From Clavaria fumosa (Eukaryota; Basidiomycota; Agaricomycetes; Agaricales; Clavariaceae), in contig OX637798.1 of NCBI GenBank assembly GCA_951802425.1, positions 1,984,001-2,048,000 of the forward strand: 64,000 bases of DNA, given 5' to 3'. A program made the position numbers and the translations under genes. How positions within the stretch are numbered: position 1 is the stretch's first letter; every line of letters begins with the position of its first letter. The notes beneath the pieces were generated by a model that saw only the letters and a list, made by a program, of their open reading frames with translations, did not search any database and was not told the origin of the DNA. Of the stretch, positions 10,911 to 23,289 are shown piece after piece.

Positions 10911-12320
10911 TCACTCCTTGCCTTCTACAAAATCCTTCTGCACTTGCTTCAACACCTCAAGCTCCTTTGCCTGGATCTTGACTGTGTCGCAGAGCTGGGC
11001 CACCAGGGCCTCAAGCTCATCAGAGGGGGATGGGGTCATGGTGTCAGTCATACAGACCTCTGAGCAGGGGACTTGGGGAATCCAGTGAGGTTCTGGACAG
11101 TTCCTTGCGAGATGTCCAGGCTTGTGGCAGTTGTAACAGTCGCCACAGGAAAGGATGTGGTCGACCTGCATCGCATTAGGGTCATGTTGAGGGGGCAGTT
11201 GGGTATTGGGTGGCCTCGCACAGGTCGCATCATGTTGTGGCAGTGCAACATATCTCCAATAGCAATTGCCTTCTTCTTCCACAAGGAGTAGGAAGAGGGG
11301 AGGGAGGATCCTGCATAGATCCAATCAGTGATGGCATAGTTGAGGGCAGGCTCCAAAAGGGAGATTAGGGCCACGGATGACCCTCTCAGCCAGAGCATTT
11401 GCCCATTCTTTGGTGTATCCTCCACACATCTGGTTTAAGGTGCCATAAATAAGATGTTGAGCTGGTGGGCAAACATTTGGTAATTGTGTTTGTCCCCATT
11501 GAAGGGGGTGAATGAAAATGAACTAGACATTGTATCCACATAGTTCTTTGTTGATGTCCAGGAGGTTCTTGGGTTCAGAGTCAGGGATGGAGGAGACAGA
11601 GGAGACAGAAGTAGGGGAGGTGTCAAAGTTTCAAATTTGGGGAGGACAAGGGTCTCGAGCATGGGTGAGGGTGCAAGGCTGGCTGAGGGCATCCTCCAGT
11701 TGTCTTCAGATGTCGGAAGGGGGACAGGGCCAGGTACTGGGGTATCATCTGCTGTCAGTGGTGGAGTAGGAGACGAGTTTCAGGGGATTCAGGAGGGTGT
11801 TGATGATGAGCCAGGCAGTACCTGAGCATGCTCATAAGTAATGGTCAGGACTGGCATAGGGCTTGGGGGCATCAGTCTGAACCAAGGTGTCAGTGTATCA
11901 AATGTGTCATGCAGGAGGAGGGGACAGCATCCTTGGCAGGGTGATGACATTTTTGAGGTCTTCAATTGTCAGGCCTTCAACAGTCTGATGAAATATTTCC
12001 TGGTTGAGTGCCTCAGTGAGGAGGTGCAGAAACTCTCTGTTAGAGTATCTAGGGAGTAGGTCTTGTTGTCTGAGCTCGCATGAGGAGAAGAGGCCTGGCT
12101 GTATAAACTGCCCTTCTGATGAGTGATATACTATGCTCTGTGGATATCTTCTGTTTGGAGTGTTGCAGCAGGTAAGAGGGGTGGTCGGTGTACAATGGTC
12201 GATGCAGCGCAGTGTGTGGCATCTGTGTTCTTTCTGTTGGTTGGTAAGTCCAAGTGGTTCAGGCAGATTCTTTTCTTGAAGGTATTGGGAATCCAGTTTG
12301 TTGATGAGCAAGGGTCGCAA
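10911..12320 (-). pseudogene. Gypsy gag remnants with CCHC zinc knuckle
   Basis: The frame at 11324-10911 contains CYNCHKPGHLARNC, a CX2CX4HX4C nucleic-acid-binding knuckle, followed by a coiled-coil-like tail (LCDTVKIQAKELEVLKQVQ). Upstream pieces at 11692-11435 and 12320-11907 continue the gag in other frames (FTPFNGDKHNYQMFAHQLNI is a typical capsid-like segment), with stops between them. Gag packages the element RNA. This copy is broken. Confidence 0.75.
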
Positions 12321-12349
12321 CTCCAGGTTCTTTAGGCTAGCTGGGCAGA

Positions 12350-13021
12350 GGTGAATTGGTTGTTGGTTGTTGATGTCAGAGTGTCACAGACACTGAGTTG
12401 AGACAAGGGACAGGTGGAGGTTTTGATATTATGTTGTGGTCAATCCAAAATCAGAAGTCTGAAGGTCATGGTGAGGTTGTGATGAGGTTGTGAAGATCAC
12501 ATGGTAAGTAGATGTTCTTCAGGCCAACTTTGAAGTAGAAAGGTGCAGGTGGAGAATATCAAAACCTAGGGAAATACATGTGTCTACCATAGGTATATAT
12601 ATATACTAAGTCCAGGCCCATAGAGATGGTGTAGGTACAAGGCTGTGAGGGAAGGATGTCAAATGGAAGTGATGGTTGGGATGGAGTGAATGTATCCAGG
12701 TAATGATCATGGCAGTGTCATGACATCAGTGGGGAGAATGAGGGGTTGACGAGGGGGTGCATAGTCATTGTGGAGGGAGGACAAAGATGCCAAGGGAACA
12801 TGATAGTGGTAACATAGGAAGTCCAGTAATACAAGGTAGGGATGGGGATAGTCATTTGATGTGAAAGCAACAGCTGTCACTACATTGACAGGGTGATGGC
12901 ATCCTGCTTGATGTGCCATCACACAAATGGGCCATACTGTCAGTAGTCATCACATGAGTTCCTGTGACCTACCAGTCATGTGACTGCAACCTTTGGTCAG
13001 TCACATGATGTCGCCACAACA
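12350..13021 (-). repeat. Gypsy 5' LTR and leader (lower end approximate)
   Basis: On the minus strand the LTR starts TGTTGTGGCGACATCATG at 13021 and has a TATA-like tatatatatata at about 12595-12606. The LTR end and primer-binding site before gag could not be fixed, so the lower limit is an estimate. The upper limit is precise because it interrupts the 126-bp TPR periodicity of NLR copy A. Confidence 0.6.
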
Positions 13022-15432
13022 AGTATGTCCCTGCCAAATTGTTCATGCTTGTCAGAGTGTCTGGATGTTCTGGGCCAAGCACTCTCTTGCTGGCTTCCAT
13101 GACATGAACTTGCAGCTCCTCTGCTTCATCATGCTTCCCCTGTGCTGAGTATGTCCCTGCCAAATTGTTCATGCTTGTCAGAGTGTCTGGATGTTCTGGG
13201 CCAAGCACTCTCTTCCTGGCTTCCATGACATGAACTTGCAGCTCCTCTGCTTCATTGTGCTTTCCCTGAGCTGAATATGTGTGTGCCAAATTGTTAATGC
13301 TGCTCAGAGTGTCTGGATGTTCTAGGCTAAGCACCCTCTTCCTGGCTTCCATGACATGAACTTGCAGCTCCTCTGCTTCATCATGTTTCCCCTGTGCTGA
13401 GTATGTCAATGCCAAATTGTTCATGCTTGTCAGAGTGTCTGGATGTTCTGGGCCAAGCACTCTCTTGCTGGCTTCTATGACATGAGCTTGCAGCTCCTCT
13501 GCTTCATCATGTTTCCCCTGTGCTGAGTATGTCTTTGCCAAAATGTTCATGCTTGTCAGGGTGGATGGATGTTCTGGGCCAAGCACTCTCTTCCTGGCTT
13601 CCATGACATGAACTTGCAGCTCCTCTGCTTCATCATGTTTCCCCTGTGCTGAGTATGTCCTTGCCAAAATGTTCATGCTTGTCAGGGTGGATGGATGTTC
13701 TGGGCCAAGCACTCTCTTCCTGGCTTTCATGACATGAACTTGCAGCTCCTCTGCTTCATCATGTTTCTCCTGTGCTGAGTATGTTGATGCCAAATTGTTC
13801 ATGCTTGTCAGAGTGTCTGGATGTTCTGGGCCAAGCACTCTCTTGCTGGCTTCTATGACATGAGCTTGCAGCTCCTCTGCTTCATCATGTTTCCCCTGTG
13901 CTGAGTATGTCCTTGCCAAATTGTTCATGCTTGTCAGAGTGGATGGATGTTCTGGGCCAAGCACTCTCTTCCTGGTTTCCATGGCATGAACTTGCAGCTC
14001 CTCTGCTTCATCATGTTTCCCCTTTGCTGAGTATGTTGATGCCAAATTGTTCATGCTTGTCAGAGTGTCTGGATGTTCCAGGCCAAGCACTCTCTTCCTG
14101 GCTTCCATGACATGAACTTGCAGCTCTTCTGCTTCATTGTGCCTCCCCTGGGCTGAATATGTGTGTGCCAAATTGTTAATGCTTGTCAGAGTGTCTGGAT
14201 GTTCTGGGCCAAGCTCCCTCCTTTGACTCTCCATTGCATACAGAGCAGCCTCCTCTGCATCCTTAAAGAATCCATTATCATAGTACACCAATCTCAGTTT
14301 CCCCCATCTTCCAGCATCCTCAATTGCATATTTTCTTTGTAAATGTAGGTTGATGTTTTTTATGTGTGGCAGTAGTGATTGACGAAAAGCATAGTCAGAG
14401 CCATCTTTCCCATATGTGATTGAGTGGCACACCAAAGTGTCAACAGACACATATTTGGACTGTTTCTCTTCCTCAGAACATCTGTCTTGGCACCACAGAT
14501 GTACTAGTGGATGCATGGAGTACAGTCTTCCAGAGCTGCTGCATTTCACAAGTGAAAATGATATCAACATCTCAACTGCTTTCCTAAAAATAAAATTGTC
14601 CCAGTTGCCTTCATGGTCAACATGCAATATGTTGGACCAATCTTCTGAATCTTTTAGCAATTGGTCCCAGCTGCTTCTTGCATTGTTTTCTTGTGACCCA
14701 CCCAAAGCACCCTCTTCAGCAGCATTTCTGAACATCATTTCTGGAATGTTTTCATAGTGGAGGCAGGCAAATATTTGTAGCAGAAGAAGTGCACTTGAAG
14801 CTGCTTGAGCCTCCCCTCTTTTGCTCCTGCCATGTGCCCTGGCTTCTATCTCTGAAACTGACAGTTCCCATGTCCCATAAACTGCTTTTCCATAGTTGGA
14901 TGCCCCCCTGAATGAAGGATTATCCAACAACTCTTGATGGTGTCTCTTGTACTGTTTAAGATAATCCCCAAGATCACATAGGCCACTTGCAATGGATGCA
15001 CCAGCTTGGTCAACAGCTAGAGGCAAGTAGCATAAGGTCGCAACAATAGAGCATGCTGCCTGCCTCCGTTCATTAGCAGTATCATCGCAATGGCTCGCTT
15101 TCAGAAAGAGACTGATTGCTTCCTCCTCCCCCATCTTGTCAACTTCGGTTGAGTCCCGAGGATTTACCAGTCCATGCATGACTGGATTCCGGCTGGTGAC
15201 GAGTATGTTGCCTCGGTTGTTTGTAGGTATATAATCCTTCATAGTACCAGGGTCACTTGCATTATCATAGACAAGCAACCACTCCTCTCTCATCCAGGAT
15301 ATCCAAGAGAGAATCGAGCGCACAGAGCTCTCAACTCCAGATGCTTGTGCAGCATCATCATGAGCAATATCCTTGATAGACTGCTCAATGGTCTCGGGGC
15401 TGGTTGCATCAATCCAGAAGACTTGCCAGAAC
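13022..15432 (-). pseudogene. NLR copy A: NB-ARC C-terminal part and 9.5 TPR units
   Basis: Large exon of a STAND/NLR-type receptor. NB-ARC motifs visible: EEWLLVYDNASDP (Walker B), GNILVTSRNP (RNBS-B like), LCYLPLAVDQAGASIA (GLPL-like) and MHPLVHLWCQDR (MHD-like). Then follow nine full 42-residue TPR units of the NPHP3/kinesin-light-chain type (RVLGPEHPDTLTSMNNLA, then TYSAQGKHDEAEELQ). The tenth is cut at 13022 by the gypsy LTR, and the frame runs 17 codons into it before a stop. The 5' side joins the P-loop exon through a 53-nt intron (15433-15485). It is about 90% alike to copy B at 43055. The gene is dead because both ends are broken. Confidence 0.9.
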
Positions 15433-15485
15433 CTATTCAGAATGGTAAGTGATCAAGCAATGTAGTACGATACCGGTCAACACAC
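15433..15485 (-). other. Intron between P-loop exon and main exon, NLR copy A
   Basis: 53 nt, begins gtgtg and ends aatag on the minus strand. Splicing joins KFIEENPKL to FWQVFWIDATSPE in frame. The same intron, also 53 nt, lies at 48591-48643 in copy B. Confidence 0.8.
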
Positions 15486-15740
15486 AGCTTTGGATTCTCC
15501 TCAATGAACTTCAGACAGATCTGAGTCTTGCCGACACCTCCCATTCCATGCAGGAGAAAGAGCCGTCTAGGGAGAAATTGTCCCTTACGCGGGCGAAAAT
15601 GACTTCTGAGTTTCTCAAGGTATGACCTCTGCCCTGTGAAAATTGGGCTGGGGGAGGGCATCCTTTTGAACGTGACTTGTGACTGGAACTGTGCAGAAGA
15701 GGGAGAATCAAACAGGGCTACATTGGCAAGTCAGTCAAGT
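15486..15740 (-). pseudogene. NLR copy A: P-loop exon
   Basis: Encodes a segment ending in FTGQRSYLEKLRSHFRPRK, RRLFLLHGMGGVGKTQICL and KFIEENPKL. GMGGVGKTQ is the Walker A motif that binds ATP in NB-ARC domains. The upstream end is probably the acceptor ttctgcacag (about 15690-15700) or a little before. The intact counterpart is 48644-48890. Confidence 0.8.
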
Positions 15741-16026
15741 CGAGAGTACGAAGGTTCATTCATTCAAGCTCACTTTGATGGATGGCGACCATCCTGTAGT
15801 CATTGAGTGCTGTCTTGATTTCCTGATAAATTAATCATATGATGAACAAGACATGGACACTGACAGGAAGAGACAAACCAGGAAATTGGCCTCAGTTCGG
15901 GCAGCATGTTCCTAGCAATCAGTCATTCACATCTGCGCAACTAAGTCAATTTATAGCTCATGAACTTACGCCAAGTGTGGACTCAATGGCAAGAGTACTT
16001 TGAACCTTGGGGTAGCCGCAACTCAG

Positions 16027-16479
16027 TCACGGTCTGCGAAAGGCACAGGCCATCCCACTTACAAGAAATTGTTGAATTGAGTCATTGACAGCAGAGATAA
16101 GGCCCGTAATCTCAACAGTATCACGGTCGCGAGTGAGGAAACGCTTCAAGTGGTTGCGCATGATCATGTGCTGTGCCCGCTCGCCAACAGACTTCCATGA
16201 TCTGCCATTCGAGACTGAGATCAACAAAACAATATATAGTGGGACGGTGGCTCACTCAGACAAGTGGTTGATACGTTCAGTCATTGCTGTAGGGATGTTC
16301 CCGCCATCGGATGTCTTTTGCAGCATTATATGTAAGTCTCGAACGCGCCGGTCAAGTGATTCCAAGTCACTGCTGTTCTGCGAGGTTTTCTGTGTGGATA
16401 GTTAGCGAGCAATGCGATGGCATGGCAAATGAGATGTTTCACGCACTTGAATAGCATCGAGGAGAACCACTAATCCTTT
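16027..16479 (-). pseudogene. NLR copy A: N-terminal helical-domain exons
   Basis: Aligns closely with 49185-49637 of copy B. The frame at 16227-16027 encodes a helical stretch (RNHLKRFLTRDRDTVEITGL, then NDSIQQFLV). Further up come a short exon and the 3' part of exon 1, with GT/AG introns between. This type of N-terminal four-helix domain (HeLo/MLKL-like, by inference) commonly precedes NB-ARC in Agaricomycete NLRs and acts as the effector part. The paralogue alignment stops at 16479/16480, at the left end of the Plavaka element. Confidence 0.65.
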
Positions 16480-16489
16480 GCATCAGCAA

Positions 16490-17000
16490 AAGGGGGCCCC
16501 CTAGATCTACCCAAACCTACTCAGCTCAACTGGCCCCAAGCCCTATCTATACATATCTATATGTCCTAGTTAGTTGCTCAATACCTGAACAGATAAGGAT
16601 CTGGTCCAAGGGAGATAAAGGCTATCTCCTGTGGTCAAGGGCTCCTAAGTAGGGTAGCTTGAAATAGAGCATCTAAATAGCCAGCCCAGACCAAGAACTT
16701 CTAGCTAGGTCCATTGATCTATTATGTATATCCAGGGCTATAGACCTAGCATGTCTACCCAGGGCTATAGACCTAGCATGTCTACCCAGGTCCATAGATC
16801 TAGCATGTCTAGCCAGGTCCACAAATCTAGCATGTCTAGCCAGGTCCATAAATCTAGCATGTCTGTATAGGTGGTCCAGACCTGGCTAGACTAGTATATC
16901 TGATGTTCTAGCCTAAGGCTTGAGATCTAGCTAGGTTGGATTGTTATATCTTAGCTATTGAGATCTAGCTTAGCTGCCAAGTGCGAGATGCCCAAGCAAT
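16490..17000. repeat. Left subterminal repeats of the Plavaka element
   Basis: Many near-copies of short units such as agatctagcatgtctagcc and ccaggtccatagatctagc, in roughly 35-bp steps between 16700 and 16870. Such subterminal motifs bind CACTA-type transposases. Similar motifs fill the other end (23290-23690). Confidence 0.7.
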
Positions 17001-17394
17001 TCCATTAAGACTACTATTTTCTATGCAGGCATCTGAGTCATCTATACACATAGGGTACAATAATACAGGCAGGGAGCACAGAATGAAGAGGAATTGAGAA
17101 CACAGTCTTGAGTGGTCCAAGGCGATTAGAGAACAAGGCAGCAGGCCAGCTAAGTCCATGGTTAGAGAAGAGGCAGGCAGCAGCAAGAGTGTCGGCCAGA
17201 GAATCACGGTTAGACAAGTGGAAGATGAGGGAAAGAACCTATAATATGCATTAACAAAGACAGAGAGATACTCTGTAATGCGAACTTACATGTGGAAATG
17301 ACTTGGCAATGGCAGAGCGTAATCCTACAATAAATGTTAGTAATGGAACAAAGACAAAGATTCAGAGATGGGGCTCACATAAATGAGCGGCATA

Positions 17395-19049
17395 TCATGG
17401 GGCACCTTCCATGGTGGCATCTGCTTCACGCCTGGCTCGTGCTTTTCTATGTGCTTCTCGTTGGGCTTTCATCTTCGCATGGCTTGATGATGTATCGAGT
17501 TCGGGTTCAGGTGCATGCTTTTCAGTCGCAGTAGGGGCTTTGATGCAATATACTTCTCTAGAATAAAGTAAGTATGGTCTTCAAATATAAAAATATGCGT
17601 ACTTGTTCCAAAATTCCAACGTATTCTTAACCCAATCATCATCCAGGTCGTCGAAGAGCTCCATGATGGCGTTGAAGAAGTCTTCATAGTTGAATGCACC
17701 ATCTTCAACTGACCATTTACTTGCTGACGACAATGCAAACCGTGCCTCAGGATAGAAGGGTTAGCTTGCATCACAGTAGCTGTAGAGCTGGCACATAGTT
17801 GCACGGCTGTGTACGCTATACTTGCTGGCGTTACTGTTTTCAATCGCCCTTTTGAATTCGGTGGTCATCCTTGTCCTGGTGTGAGCCCATTTCCGAGATG
17901 TAAATGCCGCCATGACTACACAAATAATGAGTTTGAACATAAGCCAAGTGGACAACGTACTCGGATAAGCACAAATCCTCTCATTAGTCCTATCTCTGGA
18001 TCGTACTCGCTTGGATAGTCCTCGTCAAACACATGGGCCGTGTCATCATAACAAAATGATGGGTACTCGGTAGCAACCACAGGAATCTCCGATGTTCCAT
18101 TGCGGATAGACGCCATGATTCTAGTTATTATAAATTAGTAATGTAGTCTGAATAAAGACAGTTGTACCTTTCCGGATCTGTCCTAAACTTGGGCAGTAGT
18201 CGGTGAGGGCAGAGAGCCCGCCCCGTGTCGATGTGGTGGAAGCCCTGTTCTTCTTTATGCATCGGTATTGGTCGTGTGATGGTAGGCTTTGATGGATCTG
18301 GCAAGAGGTACTCGATTATCTTGTTTTTCACGGCTGTAGAGTCGTCACTTCGTGAACTTGTGAACTTGCTATTCATCTGAAAAGACTGTGAGCACATGAA
18401 AGTTTAATATGATGATTATACTACCGCTCGTATAAAGTTCCCCATGTCATCGATGTCAGTACTGAGTTGCTCGATTACGTTCCGGAAGTTTGGGACAAGC
18501 TTCATTAGTTGCTCATACTGAGCGATGATCTTGTCTCGCTGCTCCGTAGCTGTGTCGCTTCGAGTTGGGACTAGTTAGAAAAGGGCTATGGCATTATAGA
18601 AGGCCGCAAACTCACCTGTATTCATCGTCTACCTCCCAGACCTCGTAATGCATGAGTCCGAAGTTGATCGTCTTTGCCAGATCAAAAAAGGGGCCAAATT
18701 CATGTGGAAGCCATCGAGCGGCTGATAGATATGCACGCTGGCCTTCCCCAGCATCACTAGAAACGAGTCTGTCATAGCCGGTATAAAATAGAGGGTTATA
18801 TGCTCACTCTCCTTTCCTGCACTTCTTCATCAAGTTCCTGACTTCTTCTTGTGCTGCTCGTTTCCTGTCAGCAATGGTGTCATTGTCCTCATTGTCGCCA
18901 TCCTTCTCAGTATAATTTGACGGTCCTGGGGATGAGGGAGGTGGGCTTGGAGGGATTGGAGCGCTACGTCTGGGGGTGTTCGTTGCTGGTGTCCTGCCTC
19001 CTTGACCCCTGAGAGCTGAATGCGCATTACGAGCAAATGGATTTGACAT
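17395..19049 (-). CDS. Plavaka partner gene, DUF6698-like, multi-exon
   Basis: Starts at 19049 (MSNPFARNAHSALRG) with a Pro/Ser-rich N-terminus and an acidic/basic stretch. It continues over several exons: IIEYLLPDPSKPTITRPIPM; then, after a 53-nt intron, MASIRNGTSEIPVVATEYPS and EYDPEIGLMRGFVLIR; then TPASIAYTA joined over an intron to ARFALSSASKWSVEDGAFNY, and FFNAIMELFDDL. The GFxRG...IAY...ARFALSS...WxVxDGxFNY pattern matches a basidiomycete domain I believe is DUF6698. Its function is unknown. It is transcribed divergently from the transposase with about 170 bp between the starts. The 3' end is uncertain. I saw no clear inactivating change in the core. Confidence 0.65.
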
Positions 19050-19217
19050 AGGGTGACGATGGGAGAAGAAAGCGTGTCTGACTGAGGAAACTGAGGAAGG
19101 CCTGAGGAAGGCGTGTCACTTGCTTGCGATACAAGCATGTGACCAGACGCGCCTGGTCACATGGTCTGCCCACGGCACGCGCGCGCACCTGCCAAGTGGT
19201 GAAGACAAGACGCAACT
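19050..19217. promoter_or_regulatory. Divergent promoter region between the two Plavaka genes
   Basis: 168 bp between the start codons of the minus-strand DUF6698-like gene (19049) and the plus-strand transposase (19218). No clear TATA box was seen. The only evidence is the head-to-head arrangement. Confidence 0.45.
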
Positions 19218-22200
19218 ATGGGTACTTGTGCGCATTGCTCAAAGGTTCTCAAAAACCACTCAGCTGCTATCAAGAATCACCTGCTCCACTGTCGAAATTA
19301 TAAACCCCCCAAATATCTTGGCCCCCGCATCAAGCCTGTTCAAAAGCGGAACCCCGTTGCTCAGGCTGTCGCTCCCAGAAATCTGGAATCAGACCTACCT
19401 GATGTGCATACCTACTAGTAGCTACATTATGCGCCAGCAAATTACAACATTGACTTCAACCCAGGTTGATTTCCCAATGGATATTGGGCCTGGGGAAAGC
19501 ACAATCGCAGCGCCTGCCCCTGCTACCCCAGAGCCGCTCGGATTCGTTGATCAGCCAATGCCAGAAGACCCTTCCATTACAGTCCGCCGTCCAACTCATC
19601 AACGCCGGTTGCCCAAAGCCTTCGAGAATATGGTACCAAGCCGACTCATCACCATGTTACAGCAATATTCTCGAGCGAGTACTCCCCCTGTCGAATATTC
19701 GCATGCTCCTTCTCTAGAAGCTACTCCAGACTTGGACCCCCCCCCATCCCCATAGTTCAATTCTACACCAAACTGAACCAAATGAGTTTGGACTGTATCG
19801 AATATACAAGCAATTTCCATTGCGCGATCTGGAGGATTACCACACACTCGATGACATGTCCGATGCTCCGAACTTCCTCCGAGAGCCACCTGCCAACACG
19901 AGGGAGCCGTCTGATGCACTGGGACCGACATCCACCACTCGCAAATGGTTCTCGCCATTCAAGAGCCCATCGATGTCCAGGTTGATCGGTTGGTTCTATA
20001 AAGGTGGCAGGAAGACGCTAGCTGATCTAAACGACCTTGTACACAATGTTCTCCTTGCCAAGGACTTTAATCTGGATGAGATACCACAAAATTTCGACGC
20101 ATCTCGCGAGGTCAAGCTATTGGACGAGCCAGCCGCAGACAGCTGGAAGGAAACCACTGTGAAACTCAAGCTTCCACCTCCCTCTTCGCCATGTCTAGAG
20201 AAGGACGCACCTGAACTCGATGTTCCAGTTCTTCATCGGGACATTCTACAGGTCGTCGTCTCAGCTTACCAAAGTCCGGCAGCGCAGGACTACCACTGGA
20301 AGGGCTTCAAATTGATTTGGAAACCGGATGAGGAGAATGACGCTATGCAGGTTTACGGTGAAGTGTACACGTCAGAGGCATTTCTGGAAATGGAGGACGA
20401 AATTCAGCCCCTTCGCCCTCCCGAATGCAATTTGGAGGCCTCCGTCGCACCGATCCTGTTATATACTGATGCAACTAAGCTAGCGAGCTTTGGTTCGGCA
20501 TCTCTGTGGCCAGGGTACCTCTGGATCGGCGTGCTCTCGAAGTACTTGAACTCAAAACCATCTCTGTTCCATGCTCATCACTTCGCCTATCTCCCTTCAG
20601 TACATCACTCTTTAATAATACATCGTCTGCCAACCAACATTTGCGTAGCTTCCAGATATTACTCAAGATGCCTACTATACACATTTTGGTGTGCCGGCCT
20701 CGAAAGAAATCCTCACATTCCTCAAACGCGACCTTATGCAAGCCATGTGCATACAAGGAGGGAATCGTAGTTTTATGCGGGGATGGGAAGAAACGACGGA
20801 TATTTCCTCGCTTCTTCACATATTCTGCAGATTACCCAGAGCAGTATGTTCTATCTTCTAATGTCTCTCACATCCACTGACACTTCTCAGGATCTTGATT
20901 ACCGAAATCAAATTTCTCGCTGAATACATATGTCCCATCTGTTTCATGCTTAAGAAGTTTGTTTACCGCTTAGGAATGATATCAAGTGCGAAGATGTCCC
21001 TCAAGTTTCGGATTGACAATGACAGCATACGCTATATGGTCGACCGTGCTCGTAAATTGATCTTCGAGAAGTGTGTCTCTCCAAGTGCAAAACGGATAGG
21101 TGAGATCTTATCATGCGGTTCCCTAACTCCTGTCAGGGTAAGTGTTGGAACTATGACTGGATTTGTGCTGACTACTGGCAGAATGCATTCTCAACTGCAC
21201 TCCGGGCCCTCGGATTCAATTTCTACTCTATGATGACTGTCGATCCACTCCATGAATTTGAGTTGGGCATTTTCAAGGAGGTCCTTGTCTGGCTAATACG
21301 GATTGCCTACAAGTTCGGGGCTGATAGGGTCCAACGCTTGAACAAGCGGTAAGCCCTTCACTCCGGACACAAAAATACAATTTACGCAAGTATAGATTCC
21401 GGTGCGTGCCGACCTTCGGACGCAACACCATCCGTCGCTTCAAGGATGACATATCTGCAATGAAAGGGCTTGCTGCACGAGACTATGAGGATATACTACA
21501 AGTACGCTCTGGTTCCATCCCCTACATCATATTCTGACTACACCGCAGTGTGCAATTCCTTGCTTCGAAGGACTCTTCCCTGCACAATTCAACAGCATTG
21601 CCATCGACTTGCTCTTTGATTTGGCGACATTTCATGCGTTGGCAAAGCTCCGGATTCACCACGATCTATCCCTACGGATGCTCTCTGCGGCAACACAACG
21701 TCTAGGACACTCGCTTCGCAAATTCAAGCGTCACATGTGCGACAAACCTGATCTTGGGTACACACCTGAAGAACTTGCCAAACGCGCTCGCCGGCATGCC
21801 AAAGAAGATGAAAGGAGGGCCAAGAAGGGCCTACCTCCGGTTCGGCGGCACGTACAGAATGGCCCCAAGCTGTTTAGTCTGTCAACTTCAAAAATTCACA
21901 AGCTGGCTCACTATGAGCACATGATTCGTCGATTTGGAACTACTGATGTATACACAACACAGAATGTAAGTCTTCCTTGCTTTTGGTGTTCTTTTGCCTG
22001 ACAAATGTAAGGGAGAGATGGTTCATCGTGGTGCCAAGCAGGGTTACCAAAGGACGAGCAAGACTGACGGTTTTGAGGTCCAGATTGCCAAGCATGAGCG
22101 CCGCCAAGAGCGCCTGCGATCTCAATCAAACTCTGTGCGAGAGAAATTGCCGTTGGGCTCACCAGAAGAACCGTATCAAATGTCGAAGTCTCGGGACCGA

Positions 22201-23231
22201 GCAATTGACATTGGCAGGTTTCTCCATGACCACCATGCTGATCCAGCAGTCAAGGTAAGCCCACTGTGCCCTGGCTGCGATCATTAGTGAAACGGTTGCC
22301 TCCAAGAACTTCCAAACCCTTCTTGCAGAATACTTTCTCTCATGCGTTCTCAGCGACACCTCTGACAGAGAATTCAGTGATGAAGATCGACGATCTATCC
22401 TAATTCGCGACAACCGCATCTTTCACCATCAAGTACTTCGCATCAACTATACTACATATGACGTCCGGCGCAACCAAGACTCTATTAACATCAGGACACA
22501 GTCTGACGAGACAGACAGCCATCTGTACTGGTATGCACGGGTTATTGGAATTTTTCATGCAATGGTATGACGATCTGGCTTTGGTAAGGAGTGGGAGAAG
22601 AAAGACTTTCTCTGGGTTCGCTGGTATGGATTAGATCCTTCTCACCAGTTTGGATTCAGAGCAAAGCGCCTCCCCCGGATTGGATTTCTCGGCACAGACG
22701 ACAACGCATTTGGCTTCATTAGCCCCACCCGTATTATTCGTGCAGTGCACCTTATACCTGCGTTTCAACTTGGACTCACTTCCGAGCTTCTCCCAGCCTC
22801 AATTGCTCGAAGGGAGGATGAAGGCGATAAGGATTACTACAGGTACTATGTCAACATGTAAGTATTTTTTGTAGTTCGGTGACTGCTTGTATTTCCTTCA
22901 CTAACAATCCTCCAGTTTTGCAGATAGGGATATCTTTATTCGGTTCTGTGGGGTTGGAATTGGCCACAAAGCCACTCGTGCCGCAACTAGACATCTCGAA
23001 TCAGAGATGCGAGAACACCTCGAATTAGACAGCACGAGCAATGGTGAGGTGATGGAAAATGAGGAAGAGGGGGGTGAGCCTGACCCAGAAGAGGGGGATG
23101 AGGATGACGAGGAAGTTAATGATGATGAAGGGCATGAAAGCAGTGGGGATGAGAATGACGAGGATGGGTTGGATGAGAGGGAGGAGGATGGGCTGGATGA
23201 GGAAGATGCACTCAGGTATGGAGTTTTGTAA
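19218..23231 (+). pseudogene. Plavaka transposase, multi-exon, with frameshifts and a stop
   Basis: Starts MGTCAHCSKVLKNHSAAIKN, a Cys/His zinc-finger-like head. Conserved Plavaka blocks follow: RLIGWFYKGGRKTLADLNDL; SWKETTVKLKLP; LLYTDATKLASFGSASLWPG; RRIFPRFFTYSADYP; MMTVDPLHEFELGIFKEVL; VPTFGRNTIRRFKDDISAMK; IDLLFDLATFHALAKLRIH; IFIRFCGVGIGHKATRA; then a Glu/Asp-rich tail ending at 23229-23231. Short GT/AG introns separate the exons. Lesions: a 9-C run at 19737-19745 with a frame change, a small deletion with frame loss near 20747, and a TGA at 22568-22570. Role: cut-and-paste of the element. Likely inactive in this copy. Confidence 0.85.
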
Positions 23232-23289
23232 TACTAGTATTTCCAATGGGATGAGAACTCACCCAAATGGTGATGCGACTCAAGCAACT

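Larger units (their letters stand above)
7583..13021 (-). mobile_element. Ty3/gypsy element, minus strand, internally deleted
   Basis: From right to left: 5' LTR (upper end at 13021, beginning TGTTGTGGCG on the minus strand), gag with CCHC knuckle, retropepsin, RT, RNase H, a deletion removing the integrase core, integrase C-terminus and the start of a chromodomain cut at 7583. There are several in-frame stops and shifts. A hAT-like MITE (8292-8920) is nested inside. The 3' LTR is missing. The 5' LTR edge interrupts the tenth TPR unit of NLR copy A, so insertion of this element truncated that gene. Confidence 0.85.

Noticed and set aside
12707..12922. Small ORF in the gypsy LTR region
   Set aside because: Lies within the LTR/leader, no domain, no codon pattern.
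13898..14110. Plus-strand ORFs across the TPR arrays (also 44565-45761)
   Set aside because: They are antisense shadows of the repeats, Ser/Cys/Leu-rich without any domain.
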